This document shows positions 38,321 through 48,328 of a stretch of 64,000 nt of DNA, piece after piece. The notes beneath the pieces are model-generated. The model had not been told where the DNA came from, ran no database searches, and was given only the letters and a program-made list of their open reading frames with translations. The DNA comes from Serinibacter arcticus (GTDB lineage Bacteria > Actinomycetota > Actinomycetes > Actinomycetales > Beutenbergiaceae): assembly GCF_003121705.1 (NCBI RefSeq), contig NZ_PYHR01000002.1:124001-188000 (forward strand), in the 5' to 3' direction. How positions within the stretch are numbered: position 1 is the stretch's first letter; each line of letters opens with the position of its first letter. Both the position numbers and the translations under genes were made by a program.

Positions 38321-38346
38321 TGGCACTCGGACACCGAGAGTGCGAA
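38320..38346 (+). promoter_or_regulatory. CIRCE operator upstream of hrcA
   Basis: TTGGCACTC (38320-38328), nine bases, GAGTGCGAA (38338-38346). This is CIRCE (TTAGCACTC-N9-GAGTGCTAA) with one mismatch per arm (G for A; G for T), which keeps the spacer. HrcA itself is the next gene, so autoregulation of hrcA-dnaJ by heat-inactivated HrcA follows. Confidence 0.9.
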
Positions 38347-38355
38347 CGGAGGGGT

Positions 38356-39411
38356 ATGAGCGAGGACAGGCGGCTGGACGTGCTGCGCGCGATCGTCAGC
38401 GACTACGTCTCCACTCGCGAGCCCGTCGGCTCCCGCACCCTGGTCGAGCGCCACTCCCTCGGGGTCTCGCCCGCGACGATCCGCAACGACATGGCGGCGC
38501 TGGAGGAGGCGGGCTACATCACGCAGCCCCACACCTCGGCCGGTCGGATCCCGACGGACTCGGGCTACCGCGTCTTCGTCGACCACCTCGCCACGCTCAA
38601 GCCGCTGACGCCGCCCGAGCGTCGCGCCATCGAGTCGTTCCTCGCCCAGGCCGTCGACCTCGACGACGCGGTCAACCGCACCGTCCGGCTGCTGTCCCAG
38701 CTGACGCAGCAGGTCGCCGTCGTGCAGTACCCCTCGCTCCGGCGCTCGGGCCTGCGCCACGTCGAGCTCGTGCTGGTCTCGCCCGACCGCGTCCTCGTCG
38801 TGCTCATCTCCGACACGGGCAGGGTCGAGCAGCGCATGCTCGAGCTCCCGACCGGCACGGCGGACCTGGACGAGTCCGTCGTGGCCGAGGTCCGCGCCCG
38901 GATCAACGCGGCGGCCGTGGGGCGGCGGATGCCCGCGCTCCGGACGGCGCTCGAGGCCGTGGCCGACGACGTCGCCCCCACCGTGGCGCCCGTCGTGCGC
39001 GCGGTCGTGGACGTCGTCACCGAGACGCTGACCGAGGATGTCGAGGACCGGATCGTGATGGCGGGCACCGCCCACCTGGCCCGCGCCGGCTTCGACTTCT
39101 CGCACACCATCTCGCCCGTGCTCGAGGCCATCGAGGAGCAGGTCGTGCTGATGCGCCTGCTGGCCGAGATGGCCGCCGAGCAGGAGACGCCCGGCCGGGA
39201 GAACAACGACGTGGCCGTGCGCATCGGCGTGGAGACCCGGCACGCGGGTCTGAGCGAGACCTCCGTCGTCGCCGCCCCGTACGGTGGGGCGAGCGCGCGG
39301 GACGCCGTCGCGTTCCTCGGGGTGCTCGGCCCCACGCGCATGGACTACCCCACGACGATGACGGCGGTGCGCGCCGTCGCCCGCTACCTCTCCCGGGTCG
39401 TGACCCCGTGA
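38356..39411 (+). CDS. hrcA: Heat-inducible transcription repressor HrcA
   Basis: A 351-residue repressor. The N-terminal winged helix has [51 protein letters not shown], the standard HrcA DNA-binding region, followed by the GAF-like and dimerisation parts ([40 protein letters not shown]-like [11 protein letters not shown]). It represses chaperone genes via CIRCE. ATG 38356 has GGAGGGG upstream. dnaJ follows after 88 bases. Confidence 0.97.
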   Translation: MSEDRRLDVLRAIVSDYVSTREPVGSRTLVERHSLGVSPATIRNDMAALEEAGYITQPHTSAGRIPTDSGYRVFVDHLATLKPLTPPERRAIESFLAQAVDLDDAVNRTVRLLSQLTQQVAVVQYPSLRRSGLRHVELVLVSPDRVLVVLISDTGRVEQRMLELPTGTADLDESVVAEVRARINAAAVGRRMPALRTALEAVADDVAPTVAPVVRAVVDVVTETLTEDVEDRIVMAGTAHLARAGFDFSHTISPVLEAIEEQVVLMRLLAEMAAEQETPGRENNDVAVRIGVETRHAGLSETSVVAAPYGGASARDAVAFLGVLGPTRMDYPTTMTAVRAVARYLSRVVTP

Positions 39412-39499
39412 GGGTCCGACCGCCCGCCCCACCCGGCGCCGCCCGGCGCTCCCGCATCTCTCGCACCTCATCCCCGACGCACAAGGACCTGGCTGACAC

Positions 39500-40612
39500 G
39501 TGACGGACTACTACGAGGTTCTCGGGGTGTCTCAGGACGCCACCCCCGAGGAGATCAAGCGCGCCTACCGCAAGCTGGCCCGCACCCACCACCCCGACAT
39601 CGCGGGGGAGGAGGGTGCGGAGCGCTTCAAGGAGATCAGCGCGGCCAACGACGTGCTCTCCGACCCGGAGAAGCGCCGGCAGTACGACGCGGGCGGCATG
39701 GGCGGCCCCGCCGGCGCCGGTGCGGGCTTCGGCTTCCAGGACATCTTCGAGACCTTCTTCGGCGCGGCCGGCGGCGGCAGCGCACGCGGCCCCGTCCCGC
39801 GCGCCCGTCGCGGCCAGGACGCCCTCGTGCGGATCGAGCTCGACCTCGCCGAGGAGGCGTTCGGCGTCCGCAAGGACATCACCGTCGAGACCGCCGTGGT
39901 CTGCGGGACGTGCCACGGCTCGTGCGCCGCGCCCGGCACCTCGCCGCGCGCCTGCACCGTGTGCGGCGGCCGCGGCTCGGTCCAGCGCGTCGCGCGCTCC
40001 TTCCTCGGCAACGTCATGACCCAGGCCCGCTGCGACGCGTGCCAGGGCTTCGGCTCAACGATCCCGGAGCCGTGCCCCGAGTGCTCCGGTGAGGGCCGCG
40101 TGCGCACCCGCCGCACGATCGCCGTCGAGGTGCCCGCCGGTGTCGAGAACGGCACCCGGATCAAGCTCGTCGGCCAGGGTGAGGTCGGCCCGGGCGGCGG
40201 TCCGGCCGGTGACCTGTACGTCGAGGTCCGCGAGCGGCCGCACCCCGTCTTCACGCGTCGCGGCGACGACCTGCACTGCACGATGCAGCTGCCCATGACG
40301 GCCGCCGCGCTCGGCACGGTCCTCACGCTCGAGACGCTGGACGAGCCGGTCGAGGTCGACGTGGCGGCGGGTACGCAGGCCGACCAGGTCATCACGCTGC
40401 GCGGCAAGGGCATGGGCCGTCTGCGCGGCCACACCCGCGGCGACCTGCACATCCACCTCGACGTCCTGGTGCCCACCAAGCTGGATGAGCGCCAGGAGGA
40501 GCTGCTGCGCGAGCTGGCGGTGCTGCGCGGCGAGGAGCGCCCGCAGGGCCGTCTCGCGCCGGTCGGCGCGGGGATGTTCTCGCGGCTGCGCGACAAGCTG
40601 GCGGGTCGATGA
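39500..40612 (+). CDS. dnaJ: Molecular chaperone DnaJ
   Basis: A 370-residue class A J-protein. J domain [35 protein letters not shown] holds HPD; a Gly-rich stretch follows. The zinc domain has four CxxC motifs: [31 protein letters not shown] and [10 protein letters not shown]. In the first the usual CxxCxGxG is CGTCHGSC, a Cys replacing Gly. It stimulates DnaK in protein refolding. GTG 39500, 17 bases downstream of AAGGA. Its stop overlaps the phoH ATG (ATGA); the rsmE gene that commonly follows dnaJ is missing here. Confidence 0.95.
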   Translation: MTDYYEVLGVSQDATPEEIKRAYRKLARTHHPDIAGEEGAERFKEISAANDVLSDPEKRRQYDAGGMGGPAGAGAGFGFQDIFETFFGAAGGGSARGPVPRARRGQDALVRIELDLAEEAFGVRKDITVETAVVCGTCHGSCAAPGTSPRACTVCGGRGSVQRVARSFLGNVMTQARCDACQGFGSTIPEPCPECSGEGRVRTRRTIAVEVPAGVENGTRIKLVGQGEVGPGGGPAGDLYVEVRERPHPVFTRRGDDLHCTMQLPMTAAALGTVLTLETLDEPVEVDVAAGTQADQVITLRGKGMGRLRGHTRGDLHIHLDVLVPTKLDERQEELLRELAVLRGEERPQGRLAPVGAGMFSRLRDKLAGR

Positions 40613-41646
40613 GCGGCACGGACGGCCAGGAGGTCGTCACCCACCAGGTGACGGTCCCCGACGACGTCGACATGCGCGCGCTGGTCGGCCCGCGCGACGA
40701 GGTGATCCGCGCCCTCGAGCGTGGCTTCCACCGCCTCACCGTCACCGTGCTCGGCAGCGTCGTCACGCTCGAGGGACCGCGGTCCGAGGTGAGCCTCGCC
40801 GAGCGCCTGGTCGACGAGCTCGCGCAGATCGCTCGCGCCTCGCAGCCGCTGTCGGCCGACGCCGTCGAGCGCGCCATCGGGATGCTCCGTTCGCCGGCGG
40901 CGACGTCGCCCGCGAGCGTCCTGACGATGAACATCCTGTCCTCGCGCGGGCGCACGATCCGTCCCAAGACGGTCGGGCAGAAGGAGTACGTCGAGGCGAT
41001 CGACCGCAACACGATCACGTTCGGCATCGGCCCGGCCGGCACCGGCAAGACCTACCTCGCGATGGCCAAGGCCGTGCAGGCGCTCCAGGCCAAGCAGGTC
41101 TCCCGCATCCTGCTCACCCGGCCCGCCGTCGAGGCCGGCGAGCGGCTCGGGTTCCTGCCGGGTTCGTTGACGGACAAGATCGACCCGTACCTGCGTCCGC
41201 TGTACGACGCGCTGCACGACATGGTCGACGCCGACTCGATCCCGCGCCTGATGGCGTCGGGGACGATCGAGGTCGCCCCGCTGGCCTTCATGCGCGGCCG
41301 CACGCTGAACTCGGCGTTCATCGTGCTCGACGAGGCCCAGAACACCACGCCCGAGCAGATGAAGATGTTCCTCACCCGGCTCGGCGAGGGTTCGAAGATG
41401 GTCGTCACCGGCGACGCGACCCAGGTCGACCTGCCCTCGGGCACGTCCTCGGGCCTGCGCGTGGTGACCGACATCCTGCACGACATCGACGACATCGCGG
41501 TCTGCCGCCTGACGTCCGCCGACGTCGTGCGCCACCGACTCGTGGGAGAGATCATCGACGCGTACGCCCGCTGGGACTCCCAGGCGACGGGGGCGACGAC
41601 GTCGCGACCGCCGCGCCGCACCACGTCGGCGGGGGGCCACGCGTGA
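40609..41646 (+). CDS. phoH: PhoH-like ATPase
   Basis: A 345-residue RNA-helicase-like ATPase associated with RNA maturation. Walker A is [23 protein letters not shown], and [21 protein letters not shown] is Walker B with [11 protein letters not shown] following. The N-terminal KH-like segment ([42 protein letters not shown]) is normal for PhoH2/YbeZ. ATG 40609 overlaps the dnaJ stop; stop 41646 overlaps ybeY. In this order the protein partners YbeY in 16S rRNA 3'-end processing. Confidence 0.95.
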   Translation: MSGTDGQEVVTHQVTVPDDVDMRALVGPRDEVIRALERGFHRLTVTVLGSVVTLEGPRSEVSLAERLVDELAQIARASQPLSADAVERAIGMLRSPAATSPASVLTMNILSSRGRTIRPKTVGQKEYVEAIDRNTITFGIGPAGTGKTYLAMAKAVQALQAKQVSRILLTRPAVEAGERLGFLPGSLTDKIDPYLRPLYDALHDMVDADSIPRLMASGTIEVAPLAFMRGRTLNSAFIVLDEAQNTTPEQMKMFLTRLGEGSKMVVTGDATQVDLPSGTSSGLRVVTDILHDIDDIAVCRLTSADVVRHRLVGEIIDAYARWDSQATGATTSRPPRRTTSAGGHA

Positions 41647-42104
41647 GCACCGAGATCAGCAACGAGTCCGGCCACGCCGTCGACGAGGTCGAGTTCGCCG
41701 CGCTCGCGCGGTACGTGCTCGACCAGATGCACGTGCACCCCCAGGCCGAGCTCTCGATCATCTTCGTGGACGTCCCGGCGATGACCGAGCTGCACGTGCG
41801 CTGGATGGACGAGCCCGGCCCGACCGACGTGATGTCGTTCCCGATGGACGAGCTGCGCCCCGGCAGCGAGGGCTCGCCGTCCGAGGAGGGCGTCCTCGGC
41901 GACATCGTGGTCTGCCCCGAGGTCGCCACGAACCAGGCCCGCGAGGCCGGCCACTCCGCGCAGGAGGAGATGCTGCTGCTCGTGACGCACGGCATCCTGC
42001 ACCTGCTGGGGTTCGACCACGCCGAGCCCGAGGAGCGCGAGGAGATGTTCGAGCTCCAGCGCACGCTCCTTCTCACCTTCCTCGCCGGACGGGGTGGCCG
42101 ATGA
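41643..42104 (+). CDS. ybeY: Endoribonuclease YbeY
   Basis: A 153-residue zinc endoribonuclease for 16S rRNA maturation. The active site HGILHLLGFDH (H-x3-H-x5-H) is at about residues 117-127, with TDVMSFPMDE upstream. GTG 41643 overlaps phoH, and the gene overlaps era by four bases (ATGA). The CNNM/CBS transporter gene that frequently separates ybeY and era in actinobacteria is absent. Confidence 0.95.
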   Translation: MSTEISNESGHAVDEVEFAALARYVLDQMHVHPQAELSIIFVDVPAMTELHVRWMDEPGPTDVMSFPMDELRPGSEGSPSEEGVLGDIVVCPEVATNQAREAGHSAQEEMLLLVTHGILHLLGFDHAEPEEREEMFELQRTLLLTFLAGRGGR

Positions 42105-43036
42105 TCGGCTCGACGTACATCACGCCGTCGGACCCGGGCTCCTACCGGGCGGGTTTCGCCTCCGTCGTCGGACGCCCGAACGCGGGCAAGTCGACGCTCG
42201 TCAACGCGCTGGTCGGCACCAAGGTGGCCATCACCTCGGGCCGGCCGCAGACCACGCGCCACACGATCCGCGGGATCGTCCACCGCGACGACGCCCAGCT
42301 CGTCCTCGTCGACACGCCCGGTCTGCACCGCCCGCGGACCCTGCTGGGCACCCGGCTCAACGACCTCGTCATGGGGACGCTGGCGGAGGTCGACGTCGTG
42401 GCGTTCTGCCTGCCGTCCGACCAGAAGGTCGGCCCCGGCGACGAGTTCATCGCCCGGACCCTGGCCGAGACGCGGACGCCCGTCGTCGCACTTGCCACGA
42501 AGGCCCACCTGGTCGACTCCAAGCGACTGGTCGAGCACCTCATCGAGATCGAGCAGCTCGGCGACTGGGTCGACATCGTGCCGGTCAGCTCGCTCGAGGG
42601 CTACCAGGTCGACGTCGTGGCCGACGTCCTCGTCTCCCACCTCCCCGTCAGCCCGCCGCTCTACCCCGAGGGGGAGCTGACCGACGAGCCGGAGCAGATC
42701 ATGATCGCGGAGCTCGTCCGCGAGGCCGCCCTCGAGGGGGTGCGCGACGAGCTCCCGCACTCGCTCGCCGTCGTGGTGGAGGAGATGGGGGAGCGCCCCG
42801 GCCGGAGCGCCGCCCAGGGACCGCTGCTCGACATCCACGTCACCGTCTTCGTCGAGCGCCAGAGCCAGAAGGCCATCGTCATCGGGGCCAGGGGCTCGCG
42901 CCTCCGCGACGTCGGAACCCAGGCCCGCGCCGGCATCGAGGCGCTGCTCGGCACGAAGGTGTTCCTCGACCTGCACGTGAAGGTCGCCAAGGACTGGCAG
43001 CGCGACCCCAAGCAGCTGCGGCGCCTGGGGTTCTGA
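42101..43036 (+). CDS. era: Ribosome-assembly GTPase Era
   Basis: A 311-residue GTPase: G1 GRPNAGKSTLVNALVGTKVAITSGRPQTTRHTIRGI, G3 DTPGLHRPRTLLGTRLND, G4 region TKAHLVD; the C-terminal KH domain reads VFVERQSQKAIVIGARGSRLRDVGTQARAGIEALLGTKVFLDLHVKVAKDW. Era binds the 3' end of 16S rRNA during 30S assembly. G4 here is TKAHL instead of the more usual NKxD. Start overlaps ybeY. Confidence 0.97.
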   Translation: MIGSTYITPSDPGSYRAGFASVVGRPNAGKSTLVNALVGTKVAITSGRPQTTRHTIRGIVHRDDAQLVLVDTPGLHRPRTLLGTRLNDLVMGTLAEVDVVAFCLPSDQKVGPGDEFIARTLAETRTPVVALATKAHLVDSKRLVEHLIEIEQLGDWVDIVPVSSLEGYQVDVVADVLVSHLPVSPPLYPEGELTDEPEQIMIAELVREAALEGVRDELPHSLAVVVEEMGERPGRSAAQGPLLDIHVTVFVERQSQKAIVIGARGSRLRDVGTQARAGIEALLGTKVFLDLHVKVAKDWQRDPKQLRRLGF

Positions 43037-43041
43037 GTCCG

Positions 43042-44733
43042 ATGGCAGGCAGCTCTCCCTCGGAGTCGTCGCGGGGGCGGGGCCCGGTGGCCCTCCGCCG
43101 CGCGCTCGTCGCTCGCGTCCGCACACCGCGGATGCGGACGGCGTGGGCCGTGCTCGCGGCCGTCCTCGCGCTCGCGCTCGTCGGAGCCGCGGCCGGACCG
43201 CGCTGGAACCCGGAGCCGCTGTCGGCGTCGGTCTCGCCGGCGTCGAGCTCGGTCGCCGTGCTCGGCAGCACCGGCTCCTCAGAGATCGGGCGGTACGAGA
43301 CCACGTCCCGCCTCGTCCAGCTCGAGCTGGTGGCGCCCGACGCCGACGGCGAGGGCGGGGTGAGCACGGAGGTGCTCATCGTCGAGCCGATCGGGCTCGA
43401 GGAGCCGGCACCGGCCGTGGTCTTCCTCCACGGCGCCGGCACCGGGCTCGCCGAGGCGTTCTCCGAGCACGCGCAGGCCCTGGCCAGCGCCGGGATCGTC
43501 GCCGTCTCGCCGAGCAAGCGCCTCGACACCTACTCCACCTTCCAGCGCGACTACGTCGCCATGGCCGACGACTACGCCGTCACGCTCGACCTCGCCCGAT
43601 CGCTGCCGGGCGTGGATCCGGCGCGGGTCGGCCTGTACGCGGAGAGCGAGGGCGCCTGGGTCGCCCCGGTCCTGGCGGCCGACAACCCCGACGTCGCGTT
43701 CCTCGCGCTCGTCTCGGCCCCGGTCGTGACGCCGCGGCAGCAGGGGGCGTTCGCCGTCGACGCCTACCTGCGCGCCGTCGGGGTGCCCCAGACGTTCCTA
43801 CGGGCGATCCCGCGAGCGACCGGCGCGCACTGGCCGGCCGACTTCCTCAACTACGCCGACTTCGACGTGCGGCCCTACCTCGCCGAGACCGACGTGCCGA
43901 TCTTCATGGCCTACGGCACGGACGACCTGTCGATGCCGACGGTCCAGGGGCCGCAGATCGTGCTCGGGTCCATCCCGGGCGGCCAGGAGCAGCTGATGCT
44001 GCGTTACTACGAGGGCGCCAACCACGGGATCCGGATCGGCAGCGCGACCGACCCGGTGCTGCCGGGGTTCCTCGACGGTCTCGCCTCCTGGGTGCTCGAC
44101 CCGCTCGCGGCCGAGATCGAGGGCCCGGCCGTCGCCGGCGCCACGCCGCAGCAGGTCCACCTCGCGTCCGCCGTCCCGCCCCCACGCTGGTACGCCGACG
44201 GCGAGATGATGCTGCGCGTCCCGCTGATCTCGCTCGCGGTGCTCGTGGTCGGCTACCTCGCGCTCGCCGGTGGCATCGCCGCCCTCGCGCTCGCGCGACG
44301 GCGGGAGCGGTCGGCCGTGGTGGTCGGCTTGGGGGAGTCGGCCACGTCCGACGACCCCGCGTCGCTGGTGGCGATCGACGGCGACGACGTGCCCGGGCCC
44401 CGGCCGCACCTCGTGCGCGGGCTGCTCGCCTTCACGGCCGCGACGGCGGCGGTCGTGCTGGTGCTCGCCGCCTACATCGTCGCGGTGGCCGTCCTCGCGC
44501 TGAACTACAGCACCAACGGCATCGTGGTGTGGGGCGGCTGGGTCCTGCTTCAGGGGCTGGCCGTCCTGGCGGCGTGGCTCGGCGTGCGTGCCGTGCGTCG
44601 GCTCGTCGGGGTCCGGCCGGGACGTGACGTCGCCGGGATCGTCCGGCTGGCGGGGGGCTGGCTCGTCGTCGCCGGTCTGCTGGGGCTGCTCACGACGTCC
44701 GCCTACTGGGGCGCGTTCTCACCGGTGTCCTGA
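43042..44733 (+). CDS. Alpha/beta-hydrolase with C-terminal membrane helices
   Basis: A 563-residue protein. An N-terminal membrane helix RTAWAVLAAVLALALVGAAAG anchors it; an extracellular hydrolase domain follows with AVVFLHGAGTGLAEAF (oxyanion region), VGLYAESEGAWVAPVLAADN (nucleophile elbow G-x-S-x-G as YAESEG, Ser in second position) and a likely Asp in MAYGTDDLSMPT and His in YEGANHGIRIG. Four C-terminal helices (LISLAVLVVGYLALAGG, AATAAVVLVLAAYIVAVAVL, WVLLQGLAVLAAWLG, GWLVVAGLLGLLTTSAY) follow. Esterase or acyltransferase type; substrate unknown. ATG 43042 is six bases after the era stop, so they may be cotranscribed. Confidence 0.82.
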   Translation: MAGSSPSESSRGRGPVALRRALVARVRTPRMRTAWAVLAAVLALALVGAAAGPRWNPEPLSASVSPASSSVAVLGSTGSSEIGRYETTSRLVQLELVAPDADGEGGVSTEVLIVEPIGLEEPAPAVVFLHGAGTGLAEAFSEHAQALASAGIVAVSPSKRLDTYSTFQRDYVAMADDYAVTLDLARSLPGVDPARVGLYAESEGAWVAPVLAADNPDVAFLALVSAPVVTPRQQGAFAVDAYLRAVGVPQTFLRAIPRATGAHWPADFLNYADFDVRPYLAETDVPIFMAYGTDDLSMPTVQGPQIVLGSIPGGQEQLMLRYYEGANHGIRIGSATDPVLPGFLDGLASWVLDPLAAEIEGPAVAGATPQQVHLASAVPPPRWYADGEMMLRVPLISLAVLVVGYLALAGGIAALALARRRERSAVVVGLGESATSDDPASLVAIDGDDVPGPRPHLVRGLLAFTAATAAVVLVLAAYIVAVAVLALNYSTNGIVVWGGWVLLQGLAVLAAWLGVRAVRRLVGVRPGRDVAGIVRLAGGWLVVAGLLGLLTTSAYWGAFSPVS

Positions 44734-44770
44734 TCCCGGCCCCCGGCGGCGCATCCGCCACGCCTGGCCG

Positions 44771-44776
44771 TAGGAT
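44771..44776 (+). promoter_or_regulatory. Possible -10 TAGGAT upstream of the FHA cluster
   Basis: TAGGAT 43 bases before ATG 44820, the first gene of the FHA/kinase cluster. The same hexamer is the -10 of the leuS leader. No strong -35. Confidence 0.35.
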
Positions 44777-44819
44777 CGCCTGCGGGTCCGATCCCTCACG
44801 AGCGAGCAGGAGAGCAGCG

Positions 44820-46657
44820 ATGCCCACGAACGACGCCCCCGGTTGGAGCCTCTACTCGCCGGGCGAGGACTTCGCCCTCGTCACCGGGGCCACCCTCGCG
44901 CTGCTGGACGCGGGTGTGCCCGCCGACGTCGTCACGCGCGTCTGGGACGCCGCGCGCCAGGACGGCGGCCTCGCGCAGGTCGTCGCGCCGCTGGTCGGCT
45001 CGCTGGCCGACCTCCCGACCTTCGCCGTCGTGGTCGTCGACGGCGGCCAGGCCCGCGCGCTGGTGCGCGGTGACCTCGAGGTGGTCGTCGGTGAGCACCG
45101 GATCAGCGGTCAGGGTGTCGCCACCTGGCGGGAGGAGACCCTGCCCAGCACCCCTGAGGACGGCGCGATCGAGGTTGTCCTCGCGCGGATCGGTGCCGGG
45201 GACGCGGCCGGCGAGCACGGCCACGCCCTCCCGGTCCTGGCCGGAGTCGTGCGCGCCTCGCACGTCACGAGCACGCTCGAGCTCCGCCCGACCGCGAAGG
45301 AGTCGGCCACGCCGGCGCAGGAGTCCGGCTCCGGCACGGACGAGGAGTCCGGCGACTCCGACCCCGACCCGGCCGCGGTCGTCCCCGGCACGTTCCCCCA
45401 CGGGGAGGACCAGGCCGTCGACGAGGGGGCCGAGGACGCTGACGCGCAGGACCAGGTCGACGCGCCCGGGACCGACGCGCCCGGGACCGACGCCGTGGTG
45501 ATCGGCGACGTCGAGCACTTGGACGACGAGCACGCGGACGACGAGGCGGTGGCCGCCGTCGAGGAGCCCGTCGCCGCTGAGGAGCCGTTCGCCGTCGAGG
45601 CCCCTTCCACCGACACGCCCGACGAGAACGAGCACGACGACCCTGCGGCCACCGACGAGGAGTCGGGTCCGGACGAGGTCCTCGAGGCGCCGGCACCCTG
45701 GGCCGCGCCCGGCGACGGCGACGAGGTCGCCGTCGAGCACGAGGCCAAGCACGAGGCCGAGGGCGACGGCGAGCCGATCGCCGCGCTCGAGGAGCCGTCC
45801 GTGGTCACCGGTGACTGGTCGGCGCCCGTAGAGCACGAGGAGGTCGCTTCGGAGGAGGTCGTTGCCGAGCCGGCCGAGCCCGAGCCGACCGAGCCCGAGC
45901 CGACCGAGCCCGAGCCCGGCGAGACGGAGCCACTCGTGGCGGAGCAGGTGCCGCCGCCTGCGGTCGAGGACGGCACCGAGGCCTTCGGCGAGCCCCCGCT
46001 CGACGTGACCCTCCACCCGTCCACCGACGGCCCCGGCGGCTACGGGTTCGTCTCCCAGGGCCGCACCTCGGTCGTCCCGGCGATGCCGTCGGCGCCGGCT
46101 GTGCCCCCGGAGTCCTCCGAGCCCTCGGCACCCACCGCGGCGGAGCCCGACGGCGCGGGCTGGGGCCACCCGGGCGCGTCGCCCGTCGCACCCCCGAGCC
46201 GGAGCTGCCGGAGGACGCCGACGGCGACCACGACGGCGGCACGATCCTCGACCACCAGGTGGCCGGGCTGCGGGACGCCGGCCTCGTGACCGTCTCGCCG
46301 TGGTCGCGCCCCGACGCGGAGCCGGCGCCGCCGGAGCTGCGCCTGGCGTTCTCGCACGGTCCCGTCGTCACGCTCGAGCGCCCCGTGCTGGTCGGGCGCG
46401 CGCCGGAGGGCCAGCAGGGCGTGGACTCCCAGCTCGTCGCGGTCCCCAGCCCGAAGCAGGACATCTCCCGCACGCACTGCGAGATCCGGGTCGACGGCGA
46501 GGACGTGCTCGTGACCGACCTGCGCTCGACGAACGGCACGATCGTGTCGCGGCCCGGCCAGGTGCCGCACCGCCTCCACCCGGGCGAGGGCACCTCCGCC
46601 TCGGTGGGGTCACGGATCGACCTCGGCGACGGCATCGTGATCGTGGTGGAGTCGTGA
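44820..46657 (+). CDS. FHA-domain protein with long acidic linker and an apparent one-base frameshift
   Basis: Restored length 612 residues. N-terminal 150 residues form an alpha/beta region of a family often placed next to PknB-type kinases (SLYSPGEDFALVTGATLALLDAG, VVVVDGGQARALVRGDLEVVVG), then some 260 residues of Glu/Asp/Pro/Ala-rich linker. The C-terminal FHA domain has VLVGRAPEGQQGVDSQLVAV, ISRTHCEIRVDGEDVLVTDLRSTNGTIV, with the phosphothreonine-binding GR, SRTH and STNGT motifs. The two parts lie in different frames: the break is at five Cs (46191-46195). One missing C would restore it. FHA domains dock phosphothreonine, so this is likely a target or effector of the kinase that follows. 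Confidence 0.85.
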
Positions 46658-46676
46658 CGATCCGCGAGGGCCGCGA

Positions 46677-48296
46677 GTGAGCTCACGGCGCCCACCGGCG
46701 ACCCCGCCCGAGCTGCCCGGCTACGTTCCCGACCGCCTGCTGGGCTCGGGCGGGTTCTCCGACGTCTTCCTCTACCGGCAGCAGATGCCGCGGCGCGAGG
46801 TCGCGGTCAAGGTGCTGCGCACCGTCCCGGGCGCCGACCAGGCCGAGTTCGTCGACGAGGCCAACCTCATGGCCCACGTCTCGAGCCACCCGGCGATCGT
46901 GACGGTCTACCACGCCGACGTCGCGGCGGACGGCCGTCCGTACCTCGTCATGGAGTACTGCGCCGGGCCGAACCTGTCCGAGCGCTACCGCTCCGACCGA
47001 CTCGGCGTGGCCGAGGCGTTGCGCATCGGGGTGCGTCTCGCGGGCGCCGTCGAGACGGCCCACCGCGCCGGGATCCTGCACCGGGACATCAAGCCGGCCA
47101 ACGTGCTGACGAACGACTACGGCTGGCCGGCGCTGACCGACTTCGGGATCTCCGTGATGGGGGCGGGCGCGTCCGAGACCGAGACCGGCATGTCGATCCC
47201 GTGGGCCGCCCCGGAGTTCTTCGCCGACGACTCCCCGCGCGGCGTGACCGCCGACGTGTACTCCCTGGCCGCCACCCTCTACACGGTGCTCGCCGGCCGG
47301 TCGCCCTTCGAGGTCGTCGGGGGCAGCAACGCCGCGTTCGACCTGATCTCCCGGATCACTCGCGAGGACGTCGCGCCCATCGGTCGCCAGGACGTGCCCG
47401 GTTCGCTCGAGAACGTGCTCGCCCGCGCGATGGACAAGCGTCCGGCTCGACGGTTCGCGACGGCGCTGGATCTCGGACGGGCGCTGCAGCGCGTCGAGCT
47501 GGAGCTCCACCTCGCCCCGACGCCGATCGACGTCCCCGACGTGCGCAAGGTCGGCGGCCAGACGGGCGCCGCGGCGAGCGTCGTGTTCGGCGAGACCCAG
47601 GTGCGCCCGGTCATCGACATCGACCCGTCGCCCGGGACCGCCGCCGGCTGGACGCCGGGGACGCAGCCGACGCGCCCGCTGGCCGGTCAGGGCCAGGAGC
47701 GGCAGCCGTTCACCGGCGTCGCCGGCTACTCCGTGACGAGCCCGACGGGCGGTCAGACGGCCCCCGTCCGGGTGCCGCGCCGGCCGGACGACCCCTCGGT
47801 CTGGGAGGCTCCGGCACAGGTCGCCAAGCCCTGGGAGAAGCCGACCGAGCAGGAGGTGGACCCGCACGAGCTGCCGCCCGTCCCGCGGCGCCCCTGGCTC
47901 GGGGTCCTGGTCGGGGGAGCGGTCGTCGCGATCGCCGTGACCGCCGTCGTCATGCTCAACCTCAACGGCGCGGACGAGCCGGAGACCCCGTTCACCCCGA
48001 CCGCCGAACCGACCGAGAACGAGACCGTCGCCACCGGTTTCGTTCCCGAGCCCGACGACGTCCGCCTGACCCGTTCGCCCGACGAGCCCACCACGCTGAT
48101 CATGGAGTGGGTGGCGCCCGAGGGGGTGCCGGACGCCACGTTCACCTATCGTGTGACCAACAGCGACGAGCCCTCGAAGCCGGTGGCGTCCTCGCCGCTC
48201 GTGCTCGACGGGATGCCGTCGGAGGCGACCTGCGTGGAGCTGCGGACCCGCACCCCGCAGGGGCAGGTCTCCCAGCCCTTCACGTTGTGCGTCTGA
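46677..48296 (+). CDS. PknB-type Ser/Thr protein kinase, transmembrane
   Basis: A 539-residue kinase: Gly-rich loop GSGGFSDVFLYRQQM, VAVKVL (Lys43), HRDIKPANVLT (catalytic Asp138), TDFGIS (Asp155) and APEFFADDSPRGVTADVYSLAATLYTVL. After a Pro/Gln-rich juxtamembrane region comes a single membrane helix LGVLVGGAVVAIAVTAVVML (about residues 407-426) and an extracellular Fn3-like domain (DVRLTRSPDEPTTLIMEWVAPEGV). It probably phosphorylates FHA-linked partners. GTG 46677 with GAGGG upstream; start is tied to an 8-codon ORF overlapping the FHA gene. No PP2C phosphatase gene is nearby. Confidence 0.95.
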   Translation: MSSRRPPATPPELPGYVPDRLLGSGGFSDVFLYRQQMPRREVAVKVLRTVPGADQAEFVDEANLMAHVSSHPAIVTVYHADVAADGRPYLVMEYCAGPNLSERYRSDRLGVAEALRIGVRLAGAVETAHRAGILHRDIKPANVLTNDYGWPALTDFGISVMGAGASETETGMSIPWAAPEFFADDSPRGVTADVYSLAATLYTVLAGRSPFEVVGGSNAAFDLISRITREDVAPIGRQDVPGSLENVLARAMDKRPARRFATALDLGRALQRVELELHLAPTPIDVPDVRKVGGQTGAAASVVFGETQVRPVIDIDPSPGTAAGWTPGTQPTRPLAGQGQERQPFTGVAGYSVTSPTGGQTAPVRVPRRPDDPSVWEAPAQVAKPWEKPTEQEVDPHELPPVPRRPWLGVLVGGAVVAIAVTAVVMLNLNGADEPETPFTPTAEPTENETVATGFVPEPDDVRLTRSPDEPTTLIMEWVAPEGVPDATFTYRVTNSDEPSKPVASSPLVLDGMPSEATCVELRTRTPQGQVSQPFTLCV

Positions 48297-48328
48297 CCCC
48301 CGACAGCTGATGGATCAAGGAGTTGCCC

